From Catalimonadaceae bacterium JC749 (GTDB lineage Bacteria; Bacteroidota; Bacteroidia; Cytophagales; Cyclobacteriaceae), in assembly GCA_021730635.1 (NCBI GenBank), contig JAJNNC010000010.1:124001-188000 (forward strand): 64,000 bases of DNA, given 5' to 3'. Below the pieces are notes generated by a model. The model did no database searches and had not been told where the DNA came from. It was given only the letters and a program-made list of their open reading frames with translations. Both the position numbers and the translations under genes were made by a program. Positions 34,890-44,291 of this stretch are shown here, one piece after another; the first letter of the stretch is position 1; each line of letters begins with the position of its first letter.

Positions 34890-37800
34890 TTACCTGATAT
34901 ATTTCTTTGCTATTTCATAATCTAACTGATATAAATCTACTACCAAAGAATTAATTTTTATTTCAATAGCCGTCATGATATTACATTTATCAATGTTCAA
35001 TATCAATTCGTCATAAAGAGATGAAAATTTAGAAGTGTAGTTGCTGTCAATAACAAAAGGGAAGTTCTCTAAAAAATCTGTAGACATCTCAAAATATCCA
35101 TTATTCTTGGGAGGGCATCGTAGGGATATCAAATAGTCCCCCAAAAAGCTATTTAAAATACAAATCAAGTATTTGTAAAGAAGGGCGTCATATTCCTTAA
35201 GAACATATGCATAAAGTCTTGCATTTCGGAAAACTTCACCATTTGCATCATATGCAAATTTTGCGGATTTAGTTGTTCCTGGATAAATAATTTTCCTAGA
35301 ATCATATATCCATTTTTCTCTTGGTCTGTTGAGTTTATACCAATCATTACTTCTTTCGTAGCTCTTCCGACCTTGACTTCTAGCCCTAAGTCTTTTTTCG
35401 TTTTTAAGAAAATATTTCCAGGTATTTGGATAATCGGACTCTAATTTTTCTTTACTTAAAAGTTTCGTTTTATTATCGGTCTGATAGTATGGGTATATAC
35501 AAAATTCTTCAGGTTCTTTTAGTGCCCATTTAGCTAAATCGTCTGAGCCTAAAATCGGATATAATAGCTCTCTTTCTAAAGCATTTTCAGATATTTCAGA
35601 CTGACTTAATAAAAACACGTCGTCGGCACTAGTTACAACCCCACACTTAGCAAAGCCAATTTCTTTGCCTAAAATAACTTGAGTATCGCTTAATATATTG
35701 TTTAAAATTTCGGTATCGCCTAAAGTAACTTTAGGTGAAGTAAAATTTTTTGATGATATCTTTTGATATTCCCTGTGAAAAGATTTTAAATGCTCTTTAT
35801 TGATCAAAGAATAGTTTATGACCTTTTGGCTCTCTGATTTAATAGCTTTAAATATGCCAGTATAGGTTGTTGCATTATCAAATATTTGATCAGACGAAGA
35901 AAATAGATCCATATTAAGAGAAGACCTTTGGGAAAGGTAATTTCTTAATCCTAATCCTGAAGAACTATATAGAAATTGATAAGTTGATATAAAGCATAGA
36001 AAGCCATTGATTTTTAAGAGACTAATAGATCTTTCAAAAAATAAACTTGATAGATCAAATTTACCGGTAGCTGAGCTGAAAGTTTTTTTAAAGATATCGA
36101 CCTCCTTGTGATTTACAGATTCTACTCGCACGTATGGTGGATTTCCAATAACAACATCAAAACCTCGGCTTTGGTCATCAATTATTAGAGGGTTTAAGAC
36201 TTCAGGAAAGTCAAGGCACCAATCAAAATGATTAAAATGCCTTTCAGTTCCTCTAATATTTTTAAGATTAATAATTGCTTTTTGCAATTCTAGAGTAGAA
36301 AAGTAAATTTTTTGCGCTTTAACAAAAGCAGATTTTCTAGGAAAATTATGTTGTTTGGGATGTTCCTTAATGCCTTCCTTTTCAATCTTTATTTCAAGTT
36401 GGTTAATTAAAATATCTATTTTAAGATCCTTTATCTCTTGAGATAAACTTGTTCTTTTGGTTGCCTCTGTGTCAAAATATTCTAGCTGCTTACTACTTAT
36501 AGTTTTGAGTAGTTGTGATCTCTTTTTTAAAAATTCTTCTGTCTTTGTATTCGCCTGCTGCCCCTTTACATCCCATTCTATATCAACCACCAAACCTTCA
36601 AACTTACTAAGAAGAGAATTGCCAACTACTATTTTGTAATCCAGATTAGGAAGGGGTTTAGGTTCATCTTCGTCAATAATAATAGATAACCAGAATCGAA
36701 GGCGAGCGATGTCTACTGCTCCTTTCTCGATGTCAACACCGTAAATAGAATTTTGTATTATTTTCTCTTTTACTCGGGCTGCATTCCAGCTATTCATTTC
36801 CCAAATAGTACTGAAAACATCCCGTCCTTCTTCAAGAAATTCTACCATCCGGAAAATTTCGTGCAGTATTCCCATTGGAAATGCTCCCGATCCAATGGCA
36901 GGATCACAAACCTTAATGTCATGGAGGGCCTCTAGTATAAAGCGATCAGCTTGTTGATGAATATCATTTAGGCCAACAAATTGTTGTTTAGTGATGAAAT
37001 TACGAATGGCTTGCTTTAATGCTTCTTCATCATGCTTAATCTTTTCACTGAGTTTGGTAAATAAATACTCCGTCAAGCTTTCCTGGCACATGTACTGAAC
37101 AATCTCTTTCGGCGTATAGAAAGCCCCCTTGTCTTTATTGTCCTCTAGCAGGTTCTCAAAAATATGCCCCAGCATTTCCGGATCAACCGCTACCTCTTTA
37201 AAATCTGGATCGTCTTCAATAATGGTGAAATTATAGCCATTGAGAATCTCAAAAAAGCGATTAAATATATCCCAACTGATAGTGAGAGTGGTAGGGTGCC
37301 TATCCTCCTTCTCAAAAAGACCGCCATTCAGAAAAGGCACTTTTCCAAAGTTATTCCCGGCTATGATACAGTCTTCTTCCTGTTCTTCTCGCTTGTCATT
37401 GAGAGTATCAAAGAATAGTGGTTCCAAGTATTGTGTATAAAACAAATCATTCTTTTCAGCCGACTCAAATAGGTGCTGCATGAATTGCTCATCTCCTTTA
37501 CTCCATCTGGCCGTACATCCCATCCAACCTTTCTTCTGTAAGAAGTAAAGAAATACCACCCGACCCATCATCTTTTTTACAAAGTCACGGGCTGATTTTT
37601 CCCGATCTTCTCCAGAGAAAAGACTCAGCTTAGACGGATTCTTTATTATATTGTCCACAAACTGCAGATACACTTCTTTGTACTGATCAAAAAACTTTTT
37701 AGAAAGAGCTTCCACAGAGAAAGCCTCTTCCAAGTTTTGAAGCGTCTTATCTTTAATCTGAGCTAGCTGAAAAAAACGTTCGGCTGCCGTTCTTCCTTTT

Positions 37801-38234
37801 TCTCCCTCACCAAATACGTATGTGTAGCTTTCTGGCTTTTTGTCAGCAATCGTATATGCTTCGGTAAACTCTCTTATTACCAGAGAAAAGCGCCATTTTG
37901 ATACATCGGGACTATGAAAAACACTTAACCCAATCTTGTAGCCCTGAAATACTTCATTCGATATCAGTTTTCTAACCGTCTTTACATTTCTATCAAGCTT
38001 TACTCTTTCCTTTACCTGGACTTCGTACAAGACTAATTTTTCACCATCGCTCAACTCAGCATTTCCGTGTTCTTTAATTCCATAAGCATTATCGGTCCGG
38101 ATCTTTGTATCAATAGGTAAATCTTCATGAACTAATGAGAAATTGAATTCTGGAAAAACGAAGTTCATCACTCTTCTCCAGTTTTCCCAATTGAACGGTG
38201 ACTCGAAGATGTTTTGAAGTTGTTGCTTAGTCAT
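34890..38234 (-). CDS. Eco57I-type large DNA adenine methyltransferase
   Basis: An 1114-residue class I SAM-dependent DNA methyltransferase. SAM motif I is VCDPAIGSGAFPMGILHE (about 442-459) and the catalytic motif IV is NPPY (698-701), of the gamma N6-adenine class. A conserved YTPKEIVQYM stretch (373-382) precedes motif I. The last about 300 residues, with KWIYDSRKIIYPGTTKSAKF, look like a target-recognition domain. The N-terminus contains VLYEVQVKERVKL, reminiscent of a Q/E-xK nuclease core. The architecture resembles the MTase half of type ISP enzymes and PglX/DrmMI. It starts 3 nt after the helicase stop. Confidence 0.9.
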   Translation of the reverse strand: MTKQQLQNIFESPFNWENWRRVMNFVFPEFNFSLVHEDLPIDTKIRTDNAYGIKEHGNAELSDGEKLVLYEVQVKERVKLDRNVKTVRKLISNEVFQGYKIGLSVFHSPDVSKWRFSLVIREFTEAYTIADKKPESYTYVFGEGEKGRTAAERFFQLAQIKDKTLQNLEEAFSVEALSKKFFDQYKEVYLQFVDNIIKNPSKLSLFSGEDREKSARDFVKKMMGRVVFLYFLQKKGWMGCTARWSKGDEQFMQHLFESAEKNDLFYTQYLEPLFFDTLNDKREEQEEDCIIAGNNFGKVPFLNGGLFEKEDRHPTTLTISWDIFNRFFEILNGYNFTIIEDDPDFKEVAVDPEMLGHIFENLLEDNKDKGAFYTPKEIVQYMCQESLTEYLFTKLSEKIKHDEEALKQAIRNFITKQQFVGLNDIHQQADRFILEALHDIKVCDPAIGSGAFPMGILHEIFRMVEFLEEGRDVFSTIWEMNSWNAARVKEKIIQNSIYGVDIEKGAVDIARLRFWLSIIIDEDEPKPLPNLDYKIVVGNSLLSKFEGLVVDIEWDVKGQQANTKTEEFLKKRSQLLKTISSKQLEYFDTEATKRTSLSQEIKDLKIDILINQLEIKIEKEGIKEHPKQHNFPRKSAFVKAQKIYFSTLELQKAIINLKNIRGTERHFNHFDWCLDFPEVLNPLIIDDQSRGFDVVIGNPPYVRVESVNHKEVDIFKKTFSSATGKFDLSSLFFERSISLLKINGFLCFISTYQFLYSSSGLGLRNYLSQRSSLNMDLFSSSDQIFDNATTYTGIFKAIKSESQKVINYSLINKEHLKSFHREYQKISSKNFTSPKVTLGDTEILNNILSDTQVILGKEIGFAKCGVVTSADDVFLLSQSEISENALERELLYPILGSDDLAKWALKEPEEFCIYPYYQTDNKTKLLSKEKLESDYPNTWKYFLKNEKRLRARSQGRKSYERSNDWYKLNRPREKWIYDSRKIIYPGTTKSAKFAYDANGEVFRNARLYAYVLKEYDALLYKYLICILNSFLGDYLISLRCPPKNNGYFEMSTDFLENFPFVIDSNYTSKFSSLYDELILNIDKCNIMTAIEIKINSLVVDLYQLDYEIAKKYIR

Positions 38235-38237
38235 ACC

Positions 38238-41200
38238 TTATCCTATAAATGATTCCGATATAATAATCTCTGGTTCGTCTTTTTTAAGCTTCTTTTTAAT
38301 TTCTTTTTTTTCAGGTTGCATCCTATCAGCTTCAGCTTTCATCTTCATCAATGGATATGTTATTAATATTTTGATGAGGCGATCTAATTGGTCAGGAGCA
38401 TTCATTTTGCCATTTTGCTGAATACTTTTTAGAAGCTTGTTAATTTCACGTGGTAGCTTTTGAAACCGGCCAATCCGTATGGCATCCTGAGCCAGCACAA
38501 TTAACTCTTTCTCTCCCTCACCTACGAAATCAGTATGTTTAAAGTGGTTAATATAAGCCAATGCTTTCTTTTCGTTGGGTCCAAGCTTAGCTCCCACCTG
38601 GTGAGCCTGAACAATAGACTTGGTAATTTCTTCTTGGAAAGTCCCTAAGGCTACCTGCACATGGGTATAGTGCTTATCATGTAGAACACAAGGCTTCTCC
38701 ACTGCTTTGGCTTCAAAAATTTTCGCAGCTTCTATGAAAGTCAGAGGTTCAATGAGGTTTTCGCTATTCACGTAATAAAAGCAATCTCTGCTTTTTTCTT
38801 TCAAGAAAACTAGAGTAGTGTTTTTTCGTGTCTTTTCCTTTCGTCCCGTTCGGCTTCTGAGCGGCATGTTCTTGATTTTCTTGAAAAACTCCGGTTCTTG
38901 CTCGCGAAATTTTCGGAGCTCCATCAAATATACCAGTCGCTCATCCCGATCTTCCTCAGGTAATTTCTCGAAGAGGCCGAAGCTCTCGAATTCTTCTTCT
39001 TGGGAGTAGATCTGACTGTCCTCACCTAATGCTGAATGAAAACCCTGAAGCTTCATATACGCTTTTTTGTTCAGTTCAATCTCCGTATCAGCCTTACTAG
39101 TAGGAAAGAAATTATAAATGTAAATCTTACCCGATTTTGAGCCAATTCGGTTAACTCTACCAATTCGCTGCATTAGTCGAGTAGCATTCCAGGGAATATC
39201 GTAGTTTACGATCATATTGGATCGGTGAAGATTCACCCCTTCCGCCAATACTTCGGTAGTAATGATAATATCAATATCATCTAATTGATGCGCTAAGGGA
39301 TAGTTAGCATCAAAATTCTGAGCGATAGTTCTGGTATAATCGGTGACATTACTACTCTCTATCGCTAATACTCGGTCAAGTCCTTTTTCGTGCAAACGCC
39401 TTTTTAGATAATTGGTCGTTTCTTTTGATTCAGAGAATACCACTAGCTTTTGTTCTCTGTTTACTCCCTTTTCAAAGAATTCGGTGTGTATCCGATGATA
39501 AAACTCATCAAACTTTGGGTCGCGGTGCACCAAGCTCCATCGTTTGGTTAGTTCATCTAATAACTGCTGATCTCTCTTCAAACCCTCTATAAACTCTCTA
39601 TCAAAATTATCGCTGTTGAACTGACGGATCTTATCCGGATCTTTGGCATTTTCCATCAACTCAACTAATTCTTCCTCCCGGTCTTCCAGAATAAACTCAC
39701 TCACATTAAAATCAGGAGCAATAAAAATCCGATCATTCTCAAACATTTTGATCATAGCTAAATTAGCCTGATGGTAGCGGTTGAGAGACATTTTAAAGGC
39801 ATGAAAGCTACTATCAATACGCTTAACCAAAAGAGTCTTGATGATCTTCGCCAGCTGATCAGAGATCATATCAGCTTGCTTATAATTCTTTTTCAACTCT
39901 GGTCTCAGAAACCGGATAGCTTGATATCGATAGTATCCTAACCCTTTTCTGGTATCTTTAATGAGATTGAATGATTCATCGTAAAGTTGATCCAGTTCGG
40001 CATCCAATTCATATAGTATCTGCTTAGGCGGTTCTATTTCCGGAAATTGAATACCCTGCTTTATTAGATCTTCTCTGTACTCTTCCGTTTCTAATATGTC
40101 CGTTCTGGTTCTACGGACCACAATAGGTTTAATGATTTTCTCTCGTATATCTGTGTAAATCCGTTTGACTTCTTCGCTTATTTTGGCTTTGTCATTAAGC
40201 TTTTTGAGCTTTTTGTAATCATCGATCAGAGGGCGAAAAAAGCTTTGTAAGTTGCCGATCTCAAGTGTAGACTTTTTTGCGTCTTGAAACAGATACAGTT
40301 GATTGCGTATGTCTTCGGGCGTATTATTTAACGGAGTGGCCGTTATTAACACTACCTTTTTCTGCCGATCGCCATCGGCTGCCGGATTTCTCCGTGGTGT
40401 TTTACAAAGTTTTTGTAACAGATGAAACATTTCAGAAGTATCGCTTCTGAATTTATGGGCCTCATCCACAATGACCATGTCATAGTTTTCTGGCCTGGTG
40501 ACTTTATGCAAACTTCCGTTGGTAATAAAGGTGATTCCCGGTACATCAAAATCTTCTACCGTCTTCGCCCAGCTTTCACGAAGGGAAGGAGGGATAACAA
40601 TTAATATTTTAGTTCTGGGTCCGTTAGACCAGAAAAACTTCTTAGCAATTATTGTGGAAACTATGGTCTTTCCTAGACCCACTACATCCGCTAGAATAAA
40701 GCCATTATGCTTCATGAGCTTCTGATAGCCATCGTTAACGGCATCTACTTGATAGCGAAGCTTGGTATACCCTTTAGGAAGATCTTCAATTGACTCAGGA
40801 TCATATTCAATTGATTTTCCAAAGTACTCTATCAATAGCTTGATATAAATCTCGAAGGGAGTGAAAGACTCATTGAGATAGGTCTTGTTTTTAACCTGCT
40901 CTACTTCGCCGGAAATAATCTCAACACCTTCTTGCCAGAGTTCTTCAAAAGTTTTCGTTGCGAATGCTACATCATCGTAATCCCTCAGTTCCACGTTAAA
41001 CTCAAAGTTCTTCTCTACACCCGACAGACTGAGGTTACTAGAACCAGTAATTACCGATCCACTATGGTGCTCATTGAAATTTTCGGGTCTGAATATGTAA
41101 ATTTTGGCGTGAATGTTCTTATCGGGATGGGCTTTGATTTGAATAGTGCCTTCAGCCACTCGTCTGATAAAGTCCATCATTCCCTCTTCAACTTCTCTTT

Positions 41201-41504
41201 TATACTCTGCTCGCTGTATATCCTCTCTTAATTCATTGAGAAATTCCTCTCTGGTTTCATCAGCGTTGAATTTAAATTCCAATCCTTTCTTAGCTGCTTC
41301 TGACATCAGATGGTCCACATCAATCCCTACCAGTATCCGGATGTTTTTAACTTCTCTCAAAAAAGGTTGAATTAAGAAATAGCCGGAGGCTCGGAAAAAA
41401 GCTACTAAAACGTCAAAGTGATGAACATGAGTGTGTGTAAATATGCCTTGAAATTTTTTAAATAAGGTGTTTTCTTTATTGTTAGTAAAAAACTTAGTCG
41501 ACAT
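38238..41504 (-). CDS. PLD-nuclease/SNF2-like helicase fusion
   Basis: A 1088-residue protein, first gene of the operon. Residues about 15-190 form a phospholipase D-like nuclease domain: His132 and Lys134 in HAKIYIF with Asn157 in GSSNLS (HxK..N). An SF2 helicase follows: Walker A DVVGLGKT (273-280), DEAH (347-350), motif III TATPLNN, and C-terminal motifs VLAEGVNLHRSNMIVNYD and QRIGRVNRIGS. Together these match SNF2-like translocases in phage-defence operons. A single PLD copy normally works as a dimer. It has GAGAG before the ATG and an 11-bp inverted repeat 30 nt upstream that may be its operator or leader hairpin. Confidence 0.9.
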   Translation of the reverse strand: MSTKFFTNNKENTLFKKFQGIFTHTHVHHFDVLVAFFRASGYFLIQPFLREVKNIRILVGIDVDHLMSEAAKKGLEFKFNADETREEFLNELREDIQRAEYKREVEEGMMDFIRRVAEGTIQIKAHPDKNIHAKIYIFRPENFNEHHSGSVITGSSNLSLSGVEKNFEFNVELRDYDDVAFATKTFEELWQEGVEIISGEVEQVKNKTYLNESFTPFEIYIKLLIEYFGKSIEYDPESIEDLPKGYTKLRYQVDAVNDGYQKLMKHNGFILADVVGLGKTIVSTIIAKKFFWSNGPRTKILIVIPPSLRESWAKTVEDFDVPGITFITNGSLHKVTRPENYDMVIVDEAHKFRSDTSEMFHLLQKLCKTPRRNPAADGDRQKKVVLITATPLNNTPEDIRNQLYLFQDAKKSTLEIGNLQSFFRPLIDDYKKLKKLNDKAKISEEVKRIYTDIREKIIKPIVVRRTRTDILETEEYREDLIKQGIQFPEIEPPKQILYELDAELDQLYDESFNLIKDTRKGLGYYRYQAIRFLRPELKKNYKQADMISDQLAKIIKTLLVKRIDSSFHAFKMSLNRYHQANLAMIKMFENDRIFIAPDFNVSEFILEDREEELVELMENAKDPDKIRQFNSDNFDREFIEGLKRDQQLLDELTKRWSLVHRDPKFDEFYHRIHTEFFEKGVNREQKLVVFSESKETTNYLKRRLHEKGLDRVLAIESSNVTDYTRTIAQNFDANYPLAHQLDDIDIIITTEVLAEGVNLHRSNMIVNYDIPWNATRLMQRIGRVNRIGSKSGKIYIYNFFPTSKADTEIELNKKAYMKLQGFHSALGEDSQIYSQEEEFESFGLFEKLPEEDRDERLVYLMELRKFREQEPEFFKKIKNMPLRSRTGRKEKTRKNTTLVFLKEKSRDCFYYVNSENLIEPLTFIEAAKIFEAKAVEKPCVLHDKHYTHVQVALGTFQEEITKSIVQAHQVGAKLGPNEKKALAYINHFKHTDFVGEGEKELIVLAQDAIRIGRFQKLPREINKLLKSIQQNGKMNAPDQLDRLIKILITYPLMKMKAEADRMQPEKKEIKKKLKKDEPEIIISESFIG

Positions 41505-41905
41505 ACTTATTCTCTCTTATTTCTTAATAATCTTCTTTCATTTCTCGTGAAATGAAAGATAAATTTTCTTAAAACTTAGTTTATATTCAGGTTCACAAAG
41601 CTATTTTGCTAAATAATATACTTTCCGAGTTAACAAACTTGGATATTAATTCAAAGCAAAATTTGAAGACAAAACAATACTTCCTCACCTCCATGTTGTT
41701 GAGATAGGTTTTGATGGAGTATTGACCGTTATTCTAAGACAGACCTTCGCCATTACTTATGAAGACTAAGCGAGCTTTACAATTTTAACTTAACCTAATA
41801 AGTTCTCAGTTTTTGATAAGGGAGGCAATTCGTGATGACTGTTGATCGTGAGATTATATTTCTTACTTGAAAGATTTACAACGCCTAGTAAGAAACATAA
41901 TCATT
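41505..41905. other. Regulatory gap upstream of the defence operon
   Basis: 400 bp between the operon start and the next minus-strand gene. It contains the inverted repeat at 41534-41559 and a -7-like TAGCTTTG on the minus strand (41603-41596), whose -33 partner is not clear. No ORF with coding character was found. Confidence 0.5.
41534..41559 (-). promoter_or_regulatory. 11-bp inverted repeat upstream of the PLD-helicase
   Basis: TCTTTCATTTC (41534-41544) pairs perfectly with GAAATGAAAGA (41549-41559) around TCGT. It lies 30 nt before the ATG and downstream of a -7-like box, so it would be in the 5' leader or overlap an operator. It suits binding of a dimeric regulator or an mRNA hairpin. 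Confidence 0.55.
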
Positions 41906-42304
41906 CTAAGTTTCAAAAAGACTACGCTTTTGCGACAGCTTAACAATTACTGTCTTTATTGTACTAGTTGCCTTTTGAGTTAAAGCATATCTGCCTTCAG
42001 GTAAGCGGGTAATAAAATTAATCTTTGAGAGTTCCTTAACTAATTTATAGACTGATGCTCTTTTCCATCTTCCATACTTTTCTAACTGATGAATCTTAAA
42101 ATATCCATAAATGTCTTCCAAAGAGTAAGCTATAGAAAGAATCTCAATTTGATCAGGAGTGATATTCTTATTTTTAGCTGTATCGACAAAAACACTATGC
42201 TTGATCAATAGTGAGTTTATGAGGATTTTTTCGATATCCTCCTGTTTAACTAAATTTTCTTGATAATAATTTTTCCCATATAATATTTCAAAGTATGATT
42301 TCAT
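41906..42304 (-). CDS. Small winged-helix-like protein (132 aa)
   Basis: A 132-residue basic, soluble protein. The second half, YFKIHQLEKYGRWKRASVYK followed by LVKELSKINFITRLPEGRYAL, has the helix-turn-helix-wing layout of MarR/PadR-like regulators: recognition helix, then a beta hairpin ending in a Gly turn. No named family is recognised. It lies 400 bp upstream of the defence operon on the same strand. The 11-bp palindrome before that operon would be a natural target, so it may be the operon regulator (inference). An IS3 copy sits 626 bp on its other side. Confidence 0.6.
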   Translation of the reverse strand: MKSYFEILYGKNYYQENLVKQEDIEKILINSLLIKHSVFVDTAKNKNITPDQIEILSIAYSLEDIYGYFKIHQLEKYGRWKRASVYKLVKELSKINFITRLPEGRYALTQKATSTIKTVIVKLSQKRSLFET

Positions 42305-42930
42305 AATCAGGCAAATTAGATGGATTACATCAATTAATGAATATAGTTAATTATACTTATCTAAACTTGGGATAGTTATATTTTATATCTTAAAAAATTC
42401 ATTATGGATTATTTATCAAAATACATATATGATGTAACTGCACGCTTCTCTAGTATTTTCACTAAATTATTTCATTCTTTAGAAAATATATAGCAGTAAA
42501 GAAGCTCTTTACAAAATTTTGATAAGATTAAAGGTTAAGGAGGACTGAAAAATACGAAGATTTAGCCGATACCAATTTTACTTGTTATCGTAAAGTTTTT
42601 CTAGATAATAGAAATCAGGTGAAATGCAGAAGAAAGCCTAGTTAACTCAACTAATTCAGTCTGAAAAGAAAAATAGCATTGAAAGCGCAAATATTATTCT
42701 TAACTATCCTTACGATTTCTTGCTTTTGTTATAATCTCAAAACTTTTTAAGTTTGAATCTCTCTATACAATACAAGCATTACGAGTAAGCAATGTTATTC
42801 TTAACAGGTTTAAAGATCTTTATCTTTATGACAACCCTTCTCTTAACTTCTAATAATTGATTCAAGATGAACATTGGAGGTTCATCCATAGGATGATTCC
42901 CCGTTGTTTCAAAAGTAATCCTTGTAGTAG
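42305..42930. other. AT-rich intergenic region left of the IS3 copy
   Basis: About 625 bp, very AT-rich, with no open frame of coding character on either strand and no recognised RNA or repeat. The four bases before 42931 (GTAG) are the left target-site copy of the IS. Confidence 0.4.
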
Positions 42931-43044
42931 TGTAAGCTTCCCCAAAAGTGGGCCATTTAAAAGTAGAGTCAGCAAGCCCCGAAGGGGCGCGGTAGCTGAT
43001 CATTTTGTACAGCGCGGCTGCCGCTTTTAAATAAAACCAAGCTC

Positions 43045-43311
43045 ATGAAAAAAACACGATTCACCGAAACGCAAATTATTGCGGCTATCAAGCGGCAAGA
43101 AGCCGGTGCTAAAGTATCAGATCTCAGTCGGGAAATGGGTATTAGCGAGGCGACCTTCTACAATTGGAAAGCTAAATACGGTGGGATGGATGCCAGCCAA
43201 CTTAAAAGACTTAAAGACCTAGAAGCAGAGAATAGCAGGCTTAAAAAGATGTATGCTGAGTTGAGTTTGACGCACGAAGCTCTTAAAGATGCCGTAGAAA
43301 AAAAGCTATAG
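43045..43311 (+). CDS. IS3 OrfA (transposase DNA-binding part)
   Basis: An 88-residue helix-turn-helix protein starting MKKTRFTETQIIAAIKRQEA, with ISEATFYNWKAKYGGM as the recognition helix and a leucine-zipper-like tail (LKRLKDLEAENSRLKKMYAEL). This is characteristic of IS407-type OrfA, which binds the IS ends. The slippery heptamer A AAA AAG in the correct frame (43299-43305) lies just before its stop and allows a -1 shift into orfB. Confidence 0.92.
   Translation: MKKTRFTETQIIAAIKRQEAGAKVSDLSREMGISEATFYNWKAKYGGMDASQLKRLKDLEAENSRLKKMYAELSLTHEALKDAVEKKL
43299..43305 (+). promoter_or_regulatory. Programmed -1 frameshift site A_AAA_AAG
   Basis: The zero-frame codons are GAA AAA AAG. Slipping one base back continues as KAIGPEQKRGLVWYMVEHYH and joins the orfB frame without a stop. 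This produces the OrfAB transposase used by IS3 elements. Confidence 0.8.
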
Positions 43312-43343
43312 GGCCTGAGCAAAAACGGGGGTTAGTTTGGTAT

Positions 43344-44129
43344 ATGGTAGAACATTACCATATCAGCCAACGCCGGGCCTGTCAGGCAGTACTGCTCCCC
43401 CGAAGTAGTTTCACCTATCAGATAAAGGGGAAACACGATGAGGAAGTCATTGAACAACTCAGAATGCTAACTGAGAAGCATCCATCCATTGGCTTCTGGA
43501 AGTGTTTTCACCGGCTTCGGAAACAGTCATTTACCTGGAACCATAAACGAGTGTATCGGATCTATAAACAGATGAGACTCAATATTCGGCGAAGGGCTAA
43601 GAAGCGGCTACCTACCAGAGTTAAGCAGCCGTTGTACCAGCCGACCTGTATCAACGAGGTTTGGTCTCTGGATTATATGAGCGATGCTCTCTGGGATGGT
43701 CGTAAATATCGGGTGCTCAATATTATGGATGATTGTAGTCGGGAAGTCCTGGCTGCTGAGGTAGATACTTCGCTACCGGCGCTGCGATTGATCCGCATAC
43801 TAGATCGACTCAGAGAAATCAGAGGGTTACCTCAAGCGATCCGCGTGGATAATGGCCCAGAGTTTATTAGCCAACGGCTAGCTGACTGGTGCGAACTCTG
43901 GCAAGTAACGCTCATATTTATTCAGCCAGGAAAACCCACACAGAATAGCTATGTGGAACGGCTCAATGGTAGTCTGAGAAAAGAACTCTTGGATGCTTAC
44001 ATCTTTCGTTCCCTGGATCAGGTTCGGCAAATGATAGAAGAATGGAAGACGGATTTCAATCATGAACGGCCTCATCAGTCGCTCAATCATCAAACACCTG
44101 CAGAATATGCATTGGCAAAATCAGGATAA
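43344..44129 (+). CDS. IS3 OrfB (DDE integrase-type transposase)
   Basis: A 261-residue rve-type transposase catalytic part. The DDE triad is visible: Asp in VWSLDYMSDAL, Asp in IRVDNGPEF, and Glu in YVERLNGSLRKELLD. An HTH_21-like segment (ISQRRACQAV, RIYKQMRLNIRRR) precedes it. The frame is open upstream into orfA, so the active protein is the frameshift fusion; the ATG given is only the first Met. The enzyme is intact. Confidence 0.92.
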   Translation: MVEHYHISQRRACQAVLLPRSSFTYQIKGKHDEEVIEQLRMLTEKHPSIGFWKCFHRLRKQSFTWNHKRVYRIYKQMRLNIRRRAKKRLPTRVKQPLYQPTCINEVWSLDYMSDALWDGRKYRVLNIMDDCSREVLAAEVDTSLPALRLIRILDRLREIRGLPQAIRVDNGPEFISQRLADWCELWQVTLIFIQPGKPTQNSYVERLNGSLRKELLDAYIFRSLDQVRQMIEEWKTDFNHERPHQSLNHQTPAEYALAKSG

Positions 44130-44291
44130 AACTCTACTTTTAGGTGGTCCGATTTTCGGGGAAGCTTACAGTAGAATCTTAATTAAATGTCACAAGCAAT
44201 TCGGGTTAGTTGACTTTTGGATATAAGGTTTAGCTTTTAAGGCTTTAAAAGCTAAGGGGTTTTCTATTTTTAGTTTCACAAAATGCAAGTA

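Larger units (their letters stand above)
42931..44170 (+). mobile_element. Complete IS3-family insertion sequence (IS407-like group)
   Basis: A 1240-bp element with imperfect terminal inverted repeats starting TGTAAGCTTCCCC at both ends; the match resumes in TAAAAGTAGAGT about 27 bp in. It is flanked by a 4-bp direct repeat GTAG (42927-42930 and 44171-44174), a recent-looking target duplication. It carries orfA and orfB with a programmed -1 frameshift. Both reading frames are intact, so it should be active. Confidence 0.88.

Noticed and set aside
31056-41504. Calling the operon BREX or DISARM
   Set aside because: No PglZ, BrxC or BrxA for BREX, and no DrmA/DrmB; the PLD domain is fused to the helicase and McrBC is added, so a standard name would mislead.
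42779-43003. 74-codon minus-strand frame at the left IS end
   Set aside because: It crosses the IS3 terminal repeat and target site, so it is a junction artefact.
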